This document shows, one piece after another, positions 1 to 5,427 of a DNA stretch of 6,844 bases; positions within the stretch are counted from its first letter, which is position 1, and each line of letters opens with the position of its first letter. Position numbers and translations under genes: made by a program. Below the pieces are notes generated by a model. That model made no database searches. It was given only the letters and a program-made list of their open reading frames with translations, and was not told the DNA's origin. Origin of the DNA: UBA3103 sp002365855 (GTDB taxonomy: Bacteria; Bacillota; Desulfotomaculia; Desulfotomaculales; Pelotomaculaceae); NCBI GenBank assembly GCA_030627625.1, contig DAOURR010000085.1, positions 1 to 6,844 of the forward strand. The letters are read 5' to 3'.

Positions 1-90
1 AATTGTTTCTATCCGCTTCTTACCATTTGCTTCCATATTATAATTCTACACTTATCCACAATTTTCGAAAAGCATAATTTCTTATACAAG
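1..90. other. AT-rich segment abutting the truncated ATPase; possible edge of a mobile element
   Basis: Bases 1 to about 90 are strikingly AT-rich, whereas the adjoining ATPase genes are GC-rich, and the change is abrupt near base 91. Reading leftward on the minus strand, the ATPase frame runs only three or four codons into this segment before a TAA. A short open frame then begins at ATG 36-34 (reading MEANGKKRIETI) and runs off the window edge, preceded by a TATAAT-like stretch but no clear ribosome binding site. This fits the terminal non-coding end of an insertion sequence with the start of its transposase, but too little is visible to name a family. A simple deletion junction or unrelated intergenic DNA is equally possible. 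A perfect TTATCCACA (DnaA-box-like 9-mer) lies at 52-60. It is solitary and probably coincidental. Confidence 0.35.
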
Positions 91-441
91 GACAAAGCCG
101 GGTTGGGAGCAGCCCGGCAGATACAGGCCGGCTGCCGCACGGCGGTACAGGCGGTCCAGTTTATCGAAGGGAGTTTCTTTGGAAAGCGGCACGAAACTGA
201 CGGCAAAGTTCAACTCTTCCGCCTTGTGGGCGATATTGTTTAAAAAATGCGTTTTGCCATTGCCGAAGTTGCCCTTGATCACCAGAGAAAAAGCGCCGCC
301 GTCCCGTCGCACATGTTCCAGTTCGCGCCCCACGCGCTCACACGCGGCCTCCCGGCCGTAGGAAAAAATAGCGCTTAAGCTACGGGAGGAAACTCCGGAA
401 CGAAGGCATTCAATGACCTGTTTGGCTGCAAATTTATCCAT
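82..441 (-). pseudogene. BrxD/DUF2791-type P-loop ATPase, truncated after the N-terminal third
   Basis: The start is ATG 441-439, chosen because GGGAGGTGG lies just upstream and because residues coded before it do not look like protein. It overlaps the end of the preceding ATPase gene by 8 bases (ATGGATAA), typical of translational coupling. The 119 visible residues begin with the pattern of the BREX BrxD/DUF2791 family: a helix with 'CLRSGVSSRSL' near residues 12-22, a Walker A loop GNFGNGKTH at 57-65, then a 'FVPLSKETPFDKLDRLYRR' strand-helix at about 84-102 and 'LPGCSQPG' at about 108-115. Walker B, the sensors and the C-terminal lid are missing. Family members that I remember are around 400 residues or more, so roughly two thirds has been lost. 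The frame ends at the switch into AT-rich DNA near base 91, which suggests an insertion or deletion. Alternatively the rest lies beyond the window, past an inserted element. Family assignment is from motif memory, not a search. Confidence 0.7.
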
Positions 442-1651
442 CCCGTCCACCTCCCGCGTCGTATTGGTTGACAATTGCCTCCACCACCCGCCGCACTGGC
501 GAGAGCATGCTGACGTTTTCCAACAGGCAGTGAAAATCCTCCTGCCGAATACCGGAGCCGACGCCAAATGTTTCGTTCAGCCTTTGTTGCAGTTCCAGGC
601 AGGTTTCAATAGTAAATAATTCCTTCACTAGAAGATCCTGATTGACAAGATCAGCAAATTTGTTCGGACGCGACCCCGAGACTTCGTTCTGGATGCGCAT
701 CCACAGCGCCTCGTAGGACTTAAAGCCTACCTTTTCGTCATGGATCAACTCCGTCCGACCGGCAAATACAAAAAACGCTCCCTCGAATCCGGCGAAGTCG
801 TCCACCAGCTGCCGCAAACTCTCGTAGACCTCGTTGCGGGCGGCCCGGCCGTAGAGCATCCGCCCTTCAGGCCCGCGTTCCAGCAAAGCGCTCAGGTCGT
901 CCACCGCCGCGCAAAGCCCCCGGCGGCCGCAGAGGCGCAGCAAATAGAGGAAAGACGCCATCATGTGCCTGGCGTTGTATTTGTCGATGCGGGTAAAAAT
1001 CTTCAGAGGCTTTAAAACCCTGGCCGGCAGGGGGCGGCCTTTCAGCCATTCCTGCAGGATTTCCTTCTGCTCATCCGCCAGCCGGCGCGAGCCCAGGTGG
1101 TGGGCACAGAGCTGGGTAAACGCCATTGCAAAGTTGTGGTTTATTTTCCGGTCCTGGTAAAGCGCGTCCAGCTTCTCCTGGATCTCTCTCCGCAAGCTGT
1201 CCGCAGCCCGTCCCTGCGCCTGCGCCCAGCTAAAGAAATCCTGCTCCGGTGTAAGCTGCCCGCCCTGGTAGCCCAGGCTCTCCACCACATTGTCGCAGTA
1301 ATCTGTCACCAGGGTTTCCACATCCACCGCGTCCAACACGGCCTTGTAGATCGAGTCAAACTTATTCAGGCGCATCCGCCGGGCATCCGTGAAAAAGGTG
1401 AGATAACCCAGCCGCCGCGCCTCCTCAAGCATCAAGAAGAGGGCGTGTGTCTTACCCGAGCCCGGCTTTCCGATGAAAAACTTCACCTTGCTGCCGCCGC
1501 AGGCGATATAGTCGCTCAGGTAGTGGTCCCGCCAGAAATTCCAGATCCCTTCCCGCTCTCCCACCGTGATTGCCTTAAGCGCCTGCAAATCCAGCGGCGG
1601 GTTCCCAAGCCGCAGGCATTCCAGCGCTTCTTCCCTGACTGCCGGTTCCAC
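434..1651 (-). CDS. P-loop ATPase of a BREX-like (DUF2791-related) system
   Basis: This is a 405-residue protein with a GTG start. GGGAGG lies about 8 bases upstream, inside the end of the preceding gene, and the gap to that gene is 3 bases. A Walker A loop GKPGSGKTH sits at residues 61-69. A likely Walker B strand is 'LCAAVDDL' at 246-253, with the acidic pair Asp251-Asp252 in place of the commoner Asp-Glu. A strand 'FFVFAGRTELI' at about 293-303 occupies the place of a sensor/P-loop core strand. About 170 residues separate Walker A from Walker B, largely helical, so the AAA-type core carries a large insert. No signal peptide or membrane segment is seen, so it is cytoplasmic. It shows the same general layout as the following gene, suggesting two paralogous or co-assembling ATPases. 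This is the only gene in the operon that appears intact. A nucleotide-dependent role in a BREX-type or related defence complex is inferred from the family; substrate and partner are unknown. Confidence 0.65.
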   Translation of the reverse strand: MEPAVREEALECLRLGNPPLDLQALKAITVGEREGIWNFWRDHYLSDYIACGGSKVKFFIGKPGSGKTHALFLMLEEARRLGYLTFFTDARRMRLNKFDSIYKAVLDAVDVETLVTDYCDNVVESLGYQGGQLTPEQDFFSWAQAQGRAADSLRREIQEKLDALYQDRKINHNFAMAFTQLCAHHLGSRRLADEQKEILQEWLKGRPLPARVLKPLKIFTRIDKYNARHMMASFLYLLRLCGRRGLCAAVDDLSALLERGPEGRMLYGRAARNEVYESLRQLVDDFAGFEGAFFVFAGRTELIHDEKVGFKSYEALWMRIQNEVSGSRPNKFADLVNQDLLVKELFTIETCLELQQRLNETFGVGSGIRQEDFHCLLENVSMLSPVRRVVEAIVNQYDAGGGRDG

Positions 1652-1654
1652 CGG

Positions 1655-2450
1655 CTATCCCTCCCTGTAAAACTTAATCACACCAAAGCGTTGGGGCTGT
1701 GCCTGGGCGTCCAGGACCACCAGCGCCTGCCTGTTGTTACGCACGTTGCCCAACCAAAGCCGTCTGCCGTCCGGCGCGTTCATCCACCCACTTTTCAGCA
1801 CCCGGTGCAGGTCGAAGGCAAAGAGCTGCGCCGGGTAGTCGCGCCTTTGCCGGGGCAGCGGGGTGAGGGTGTTATAGACGTCTTTTAGCAGTACTTCCTG
1901 TTCGTATGCGTCAATCTTTGTCTTTGCGATTTGTCTAGCCATCTCCGTGTCGTAAGCCGCCGCCAGGGACTGGAGAAAGCGCTGGATATCGAAGGACGCC
2001 GCGTTTAAGCGGTCGATGCTTTTCTTCAAGCGCCCGGCCAGAACACCGGGTCGCAGGTTGCGGCAGATACGGTCGTCGATGGTAACCATATCTTTTTCCG
2101 GCAATACCCGTACTTTATAAGGAAGGACTTCGTAAACCGGATATTCCGCTTCCACGGCCAGGCTTTCCGCCGCCAAGGCGTCCATAAAGCCCCGGTGAAA
2201 TTCTTCCTGCAGGTAAGACTGCATGTTGAAAGAGGGCAGCTTCTCCAGCAGACCCTGCAGTGTTTTCCTGCTGCCTTTCCAGCAGTTCTTCGTAGCGTAC
2301 CAGAGCCTGCTGCAGGGCTTCCAAGTTGCCCTCGTCGCCTGCCGTTTTCACGCGCCTGACCACGTTAACCATACTGCGGTGGGCGTTGTTAAGGCTTTTG
2401 AAGTCCTCCTGCAAAGTCTGGTCCAGAAATTCATCAAGAGTCTTCGACAT
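1655..2450 (-). pseudogene. First gene of the ATPase operon, unrecognised protein with helical N-terminus, split by a frameshift
   Basis: Starting at ATG 2450-2448 (GGGGGTG about 10 bases upstream), the frame reads well for about 63 residues: a charged helical stretch, 'LDEFLDQTLQEDFKSL' then 'ALVRYEELLERQQE', likely coiled coil. It then degrades into Gly/Arg/Pro-rich nonsense. The sensible protein continues in another frame ('LQGLLEKLPSFN', then 'MQSYLQEEFHRGFMDAL') down to TAG at 1657-1655. Removing one base from the TTTT run at 2263-2266 joins the two as ...LLERQQETLQGLLEKL..., giving about 264 residues. The internal ATG at 2224 has no suitably placed ribosome binding site, so two separate genes are unlikely. 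The C-terminal part is predicted mixed helix/strand, ending 'RRLWLGNVRNNRQALVVLD' and 'RFGVIKFYREG'. I do not recognise the family. The 3-base gap to the ATPase gene points to a dedicated partner of the ATPases. The frameshift may be a true mutation or a one-base sequence error. Confidence 0.6.
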
Positions 2451-2697
2451 ATATAAAAAACACCCCCGAAAGTCTGACAGAATATGCTATCTTTCTTCAA
2501 GGGTTATGTATTATCCTTCTACAAATTTTAAATCTCTGCAGCAAAATATGGTGGGCAAGCGGGTAAGTAGTCCGAGCACGAGACATTACTAACTGCTCTC
2601 TTCTCAAGGGCGATCTTGAACTTTCTCATTTCAGTCTGATTCACACAGTCAGATGCCCGAACACCTAAGACACTTGGTCAAGACTCATTCTTATCAC
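2451..2697. other. Intergenic stretch without a recognisable gene
   Basis: These roughly 250 bases lie between the ATPase operon start and the dehydrogenase remnant. They contain stop codons in all frames and no convincing coding pattern. The promoter of the ATPase operon should lie at its left end (reading leftward from about 2550 to 2451), but I found no -35/-10 pair with both good matches and good spacing, so none is annotated. Confidence 0.5.
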
Positions 2698-2866
2698 TTA
2701 AAAATCAGGGGTTAGCTCGATCCTTTGCGTCAAGCCCTCCCGATGCGCTTCTTCGTATGCTTCTTTTATCCGACTCATCGGCATGGTCTTGATAAATGGC
2801 TTGATCTGGACTATGCCGCTAAGCACCATATTTAAAACATCCGGGTAGTACTTGGGCAGGCAGGCA
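2698..2866 (-). pseudogene. C-terminal remnant of a zinc-type medium-chain alcohol dehydrogenase
   Basis: On the minus strand an open frame ends at TAA 2700-2698 and encodes about 55 residues that look like the C-terminus of a medium-chain dehydrogenase: 'CLPKYYPDVLNMVLSG', then 'IVQIKPFIKTMPMSRIKEAY' and a terminal 'QRIELTPDF'. From memory this most resembles the 6-hydroxycyclohex-1-ene-1-carbonyl-CoA dehydrogenase branch used in anaerobic benzoyl-CoA degradation, but other acyl-CoA or alcohol dehydrogenases of the superfamily share this tail. The catalytic zinc-binding and Rossmann domains are absent. Upstream of about 2866 the sequence is the 3' end of the flavodoxin-like reductase gene, so only the last sixth or so of the gene survives. 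There is no start codon or ribosome binding site of its own. It is a deletion or recombination scar, not expected to be functional. Confidence 0.6.
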
Positions 2867-3504
2867 TCATGTTTTCGATAAAATTACTGAATTCATTTTT
2901 CTTTCTACTTCTTTCCTCAACTTTAATGTTTTTGCAAGTCTCTTCCCTGCTTTTGCTGTTTGGTCCAATATCTTTTCGTCTTTTAAAACTTCCCCTCTTT
3001 GAATAACCCCAACGCTTTAACTGTATCTATCACCCTATAACCTAAGGCCTCTAATGGTTTTGTCATGCCTTCAGCAGTGTATCCCATATCCTCTTCTGAA
3101 TATTGTTCGCACACAGCTATAACAACTGCATATTTACCCCCAAGTGCCTCATGGATTCCCATCCAAACAGAACGGTCATCTGCTGCGAACATTTCAAAAC
3201 AATAACACCTATCAATAAAGGCTTTTACATCAGCCGATACATTGTAAAAATATGTAGGTGAACCTAGAATAATTGCATCTGCTTCTAATAGACGTGGATA
3301 TATTTTCTGCATATCGTCATTAACCACACATTTATAGTTATCTTTGCAACCTTCACAACCATTACAATCTGCTATGGAATATTCACCAAGAAAAATTACC
3401 TCAGTTTCTATTCCTTCCTCTTTGGCTGTTTCAACTGCTCTCTGGACAAGAAATGAAGTGTTGCCATTTTTTCTTTTACTACCCACTATACCTAGAATTT
3501 TAAT
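2867..3504 (-). pseudogene. Flavodoxin-fold NADPH-dependent FMN reductase / iron-sulfur flavoprotein-like, with altered start and 3' frameshift
   Basis: The protein reads KILGIVGSKRKNGNTSFLV at its N-terminus, the FMN phosphate loop of flavodoxin-like reductases. It has a Cys-rich segment 'CNGCEGCKDNYKC' at about residues 47-59, typical of the iron-sulfur flavoprotein subgroup, then 'LEADAIILGSPTYFYNVSAD' (the flavin-binding 'GSPTYF' loop) and 'DRCYCFE'. It would transfer electrons from a reduced carrier to FMN in the cytoplasm. Two defects are visible. First, the codon in the family's Met position, 8 bases after GGGAGG (3518-3513), is ATT (3504-3502); the next usable start, GTG 3486, removes part of the FMN loop. 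Second, the frame hits a stop at 2985-2983 after 'GLFKEGKF'. One additional base in the CCCC run at 2992-2995 restores 'KEGEVLKDEKILDQTAKAGK' and continues to a stop at 2869-2867, about 212 residues, the usual length. The gene is far more AT-rich than the ATPase operon. It may be a decaying gene or carry sequence errors. Confidence 0.65.
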
Positions 3505-3608
3505 AGTAATGACCTCCCTTTTAGTTCTTCTTTCCCTACTCCGCGAATGGCGCGGGGCCTTCTACAACTGATTTCTTAAATTCAAATAGGTTTTTATTGC
3601 AATCTGAC

Positions 3609-3642
3609 ATATTGTATATTAATCAATAATATCATACAATAT
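3609..3642 (-). promoter_or_regulatory. Inverted repeat overlapping a possible promoter of the flavin reductase gene
   Basis: A perfect 9-bp inverted repeat, ATATTGTAT at 3609-3617 and ATACAATAT at 3634-3642, is separated by 16 bases (25 bp centre to centre). Read on the minus strand, the arms contain TTGTAT (3639-3634) and TACAAT (3616-3611) spaced by exactly 17 bases, a plausible -35/-10 pair that would start about 85 bases before the reductase ribosome binding site. The symmetry makes it a candidate binding site for a dimeric repressor such as a TetR, MarR or HxlR-type protein. The repressor class is a guess, and because the site is palindromic the same elements could read in either direction. 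Confidence 0.35.
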
Positions 3643-3660
3643 TCTTTCACTTATTTAATA

Positions 3661-3836
3661 CATAAACCCACGGATGGGGCATGAGATACTAGCCAGGAAT
3701 TTTCACCAACAGTCCGCGCGTTTCCGGCATAGCCTGCCTAAAGGCGATGGCCGGGCCTCAGTATTAAACGTAAGTCTTAGGCCCGGGCGAGTCGGGTCAC
3801 GCCTGACTCAAGCCGGGGGATGGCACGTCTGTCCCT
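3661..3836. other. GC-rich block of nested stem-loops, no gene
   Basis: This block is GC-rich between AT-rich flanks and contains several inverted repeats. GCC-GCC / GGC-GGC brackets about 3732-3751. CCGGGCCT (3751-3758) pairs with AGGCCCGG (3779-3786). CCCGG (3782-3786) can instead pair with CCGGG (3813-3817), enclosing GAGTC (3789-3793) / GACTC (3805-3809). The last two outer stems share bases 3782-3786, so they exclude each other. Stop codons occur in every frame and no protein pattern is seen. It could be remnants of a mobile element, a structured RNA or a composite REP-type repeat. I cannot match it to a known RNA family. Confidence 0.35.
3816..3836. repeat. REP-like imperfect palindrome
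   Basis: This 21-base imperfect palindrome begins GGGGATGGCACG and ends TCTGTCCCT. Its arms pair as GGGGATGG with the TCTGTCCC side, with wobble pairs around a small ACG centre. It resembles the short 'gggacag...' hairpins dispersed in many clostridial genomes and thought to be linked to Y1/RAYT transposases. The resemblance is from memory and cannot be tested on one copy. Confidence 0.35.
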
Positions 3837-3886
3837 GACATGTATTGCCCCTTGAACGGCACCCGTAAAAAATTATCATGACACCC

Positions 3887-3929
3887 TTGCAGTTTATTTC
3901 GCTGGACGCTATACTTATACTTAAGTATA
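3887..3929 (+). promoter_or_regulatory. Predicted promoter of the T-box/aroF-pheA operon with a start-site palindrome
   Basis: TTGCAG (3887-3892) and TATACT (3910-3915) are separated by exactly 17 bases. The -10 matches the consensus at five of six positions and the -35 at three. Transcription would begin near 3921-3923, about 24 bases before Stem I of the T-box. A perfect 14-bp palindrome, TATACTTAAGTATA (3916-3929), covers the predicted start site. It could be an operator, or chance in AT-rich DNA. Confidence 0.5.
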
Positions 3930-3940
3930 TGATAAAGTCC

Positions 3941-4197
3941 ATGAAGGAGAAAAGTAAACAGGATCCAGTCCTTCAGGGAGGGAGTGTCACCGACTGAAAG
4001 CACTCCCAGGTTATGACCTGTTGAAGTTCTCTCCGGAGACGCCGGCTGAAACCGCATGCGCGGCAAGTAGGTTTGGACGTAATCTCCCGACGTTACAAGG
4101 GAGGGGGTATCGGAATGTATATTCCCGTACTTTTACCGAGGGGGTATCGTGGTTTTTTCCACGATCCAACCAGGGTGGTAACGCGGCAAGCAATAAG
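3941..4197 (+). ncRNA. T-box riboswitch sensing tRNA-Phe (UUC specifier), Stem I to antiterminator
   Basis: Stem I can be folded by eye. GGAG (3946-3949) pairs with CTCC (4031-4034). Next comes an internal loop with the AGTA-type 5' side (AAAAGTAA) and the 3' side TGAAGTTCT. Then ACAGG (3958-3962) pairs with CCTGT (4017-4021), topped by GGGAGTG/CACTCCC (near 3979-4007). In the specifier position of the 3' loop strand (GAA-G-NNN) the triplet is TTC at 4027-4029, a Phe codon. Stem II/IIA-B pairing regions follow (GGACGT...ACGTTACA around 4075-4097). Stem III is ATCGTGG/CCACGAT at about 4145-4165. The T-box proper is AGGGTGGTAACGCGG at 4172-4186. Its TGGT bulge would pair with an ACCA acceptor end, fitting a tRNA with discriminator A such as tRNA-Phe. 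AGGG (4172-4175) pairs with CCCT (4206-4209) to form the antiterminator when uncharged tRNA binds. The Phe specificity agrees with the aroF-pheA genes downstream. Confidence 0.88.
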
Positions 4198-4229
4198 CTT
4201 TTCGTCCCTGACGGGCGAGAAGTTTTTTT
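4198..4229 (+). terminator. T-box terminator 1
   Basis: CTTTTCGTCC (4198-4207) pairs with GGGCGAGAAG (4213-4222), including wobble pairs, and seven T residues follow at 4223-4229. The 5' arm overlaps the CCCT half of the antiterminator, so the two structures compete, as expected for a T-box: charged tRNA-Phe would leave the terminator to form. Confidence 0.85.
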
Positions 4230-4327
4230 GTTTTTAACGCAGGTTCTCTGGTTAAGAAACCTCTTTGGGAAGCATTCCCGTATCCTTGAAGAGTGGGCCA
4301 TTTTGGCCAATTAGGGTGGTACCGCGG
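4230..4327 (+). promoter_or_regulatory. Second T-box antiterminator module without a full Stem I
   Basis: A second consensus T-box, AGGGTGGTACCGCGG, lies at 4313-4327, only about 84 bases after the first terminator. It has its own Stem III-like hairpin (TGGGCC/GGCC around 4294-4309), and its AGGG can pair with CCCT at 4345-4348. The preceding space is too short for a Stem I. It holds only two small hairpins, AGGTT/AACCT (4241-4262) and GGGAA/TTCCC (4267-4279). ATTCCCGTA occurs at matching distances upstream of both T-boxes (4121-4129 and 4274-4282), and the 7-mer GTTCTCT around the specifier recurs at 4243-4249. Both favour origin by partial duplication of the first leader. The bulge is again TGGT, so the same tRNA discriminator base would fit. 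Confidence 0.75.
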
Positions 4328-4380
4328 AAGCCTGTCGCTTTCGTCCCTTGTTAAAGGGAGCGGCAGGCTTTTTATTTTAT
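4328..4380 (+). terminator. T-box terminator 2, immediately before aroF
   Basis: AAGCCTG (4328-4334) pairs with CAGGCTT (4364-4370). The inner pairs CCCTT (4345-4349) with AAGGG (near 4354-4358) make a long stem, followed by TTTTTATTTTAT. The stem uses the CCCT needed by the second antiterminator, so it is mutually exclusive with it. Read-through of both terminators is needed to reach aroF. Confidence 0.85.
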
Positions 4381-4398
4381 ATATTGGGGGAAAGAAAA

Positions 4399-5427
4399 AT
4401 GGTGGTTGTGATGAATTTAACAGCGGGGCAGGAGCATATTAAAGCTGTCCAACAAAGGCTGGAACAATACGGTTTTGAATTTAGTTTGATCCGGGGGGTT
4501 AAGCGCCTGGTCATCGGCGCGGTCGGAGACCGCCAGGTTATCGGTTCCCTCGGGTTGGAGGCTATGCCCGGAGTAGAAAAGATATTGCCGATTATGAAAC
4601 CGTTCAAGCTGGTAAGCCGTGAGTCCAAAGGAGAAAACAGTTTGGTCAGGGTAAAAAACGTAGTCATCGGTGGTGACGACGTGACCGTTATTGCCGGTCC
4701 CTGCGCGGTAGAAAGCAGGGAACAGCTGCTTACCACAGCTCGCAGGGTGCGTCAGGCAGGGGCAGGTGTCTTGCGGGGAGGCACTTTCAAACCCAGAACT
4801 TCACCTTACAGCTTCCAGGGTTTAGAGGTAGAGGGGTTGAAACTGCTGGCCGAAGCCTCTGCCGAAACCGGCCTGGCTACGGTAACCGAAATTGTAGATG
4901 AGACCAGCCTGAAACTGGCTCTGAAATATGTTGATATGGTCCAGGTGGGAGCGCGGAACATGCAGAATTTCCACTTGCTGCGTATGGTGGGACGTTCAGG
5001 CATGCCAGTCTTATTAAAAAGGGGTTTTTCATCAACTATTGAGGAATGGCTGATGGCAGCCGAGTACATTGTTTCAGAGGGCAATGAAAATGTAGTTCTT
5101 TGTGAGCGGGGTATTAGGACCTTTGAGGTTGCCACACGGAATACTCTTGACCTGAGCGCTGTTCCTGTGGTTAAAGGGCTAAGTCATCTTCCGGTAATAG
5201 TGGACCCCAGTCACGCCACCGGTAACCAGCGGTTGGTGGCGCCTATGGCCAGAGCGGCGGTGGCAGCCGGGTCAGACGGCGTGCTGATAGAGGTTCATCC
5301 CGAGCCCTGCAAGGCGCTTTGTGATGGCCCTCAATCCTTAAATCCTGATGAATTCGACTCCTTAATGGCGGAGCTTAGGACGGTAGCCTCTGCAGTTGGG
5401 CGGGTTGTTGGGGGAGGATATATATAA
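4399..5427 (+). CDS. aroF: 3-deoxy-7-phosphoheptulonate (DAHP) synthase, type I-beta with N-terminal regulatory domain
   Basis: Catalyses condensation of phosphoenolpyruvate with erythrose 4-phosphate to DAHP, the entry step of the shikimate pathway, in the cytoplasm. The start is ATG 4399, with GGGGGAAAG just upstream. Earlier in-frame starts fall inside the leader terminator and give an implausible N-terminus. The 342-residue product has an N-terminal ferredoxin-like regulatory domain (about 1-68) and a TIM barrel. Visible motifs are GPCAVES (100-106), GGTFKPRTSPYSFQG (127-141), QVGARNMQNF (182-191), LLKRGF (205-210), CERGIRTFE (235-243), VDPSHATG (268-275) and IEVHPEP (297-303). The metal ligands fall at Cys102, His272, Glu298 and Asp309, the same numbering I recall for the Thermotoga maritima enzyme, which supports the start. 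In that enzyme the N-terminal domain gives feedback inhibition by Tyr/Phe; inhibition here is inference. Expression is under the tandem T-box leader. The gene overlaps pheA by one base. Confidence 0.95.
   Translation: MVVVMNLTAGQEHIKAVQQRLEQYGFEFSLIRGVKRLVIGAVGDRQVIGSLGLEAMPGVEKILPIMKPFKLVSRESKGENSLVRVKNVVIGGDDVTVIAGPCAVESREQLLTTARRVRQAGAGVLRGGTFKPRTSPYSFQGLEVEGLKLLAEASAETGLATVTEIVDETSLKLALKYVDMVQVGARNMQNFHLLRMVGRSGMPVLLKRGFSSTIEEWLMAAEYIVSEGNENVVLCERGIRTFEVATRNTLDLSAVPVVKGLSHLPVIVDPSHATGNQRLVAPMARAAVAAGSDGVLIEVHPEPCKALCDGPQSLNPDEFDSLMAELRTVASAVGRVVGGGYI

Noticed and set aside
52..60. TTATCCACA as part of a replication origin
   Set aside because: It is a single DnaA-box-like 9-mer with no cluster, no dnaA/dnaN or rep gene nearby and no AT-rich repeat array.
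442..567. Upstream extension of the truncated ATPase from an in-frame start at 567
   Set aside because: The extension lies inside the preceding ATPase gene, is Cys/Trp/Arg-rich and unlike the family. The ATG at 441 has a strong ribosome binding site.
1097..1888. Long plus-strand open frame (about 263 codons) opposite the ATPase genes
   Set aside because: It is antisense to two better-supported genes, rich in Arg/Pro/His/Gln as expected from GC-rich shadow frames, and has no recognisable motif or ribosome binding site.
1655..2224. Separate gene starting at ATG 2224
   Set aside because: There is no ribosome binding site at suitable distance, and protein-like sequence continues upstream in the same frame to the frameshift point.
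2600..2660. TCTGA/TCAGA inverted repeat in the gene-poor stretch as an IS end or terminator
   Set aside because: The arms are only about five bases long with no T-run and no matching partner. This is expected by chance.
4070..4110. Threonine (ACC) specifier in CTGAAACCGC at about 4046-4055
   Set aside because: It has the GAA-NNN look, but it lies outside the Stem I formed by GGAG/CTCC and ACAGG/CCTGT. The TTC at 4027-4029 sits in the correct loop and fits the regulated genes.
4011..4314. Open frames of about 97-99 codons on both strands across the leader
   Set aside because: They coincide with the T-box, whose RNA structure explains the sequence. The peptides show no protein-like pattern.
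4348..4398. N-terminal extension of aroF from an upstream start
   Set aside because: The extension is encoded by the terminator hairpin, whereas ATG 4399 has a good ribosome binding site and gives metal-ligand numbering matching the family.
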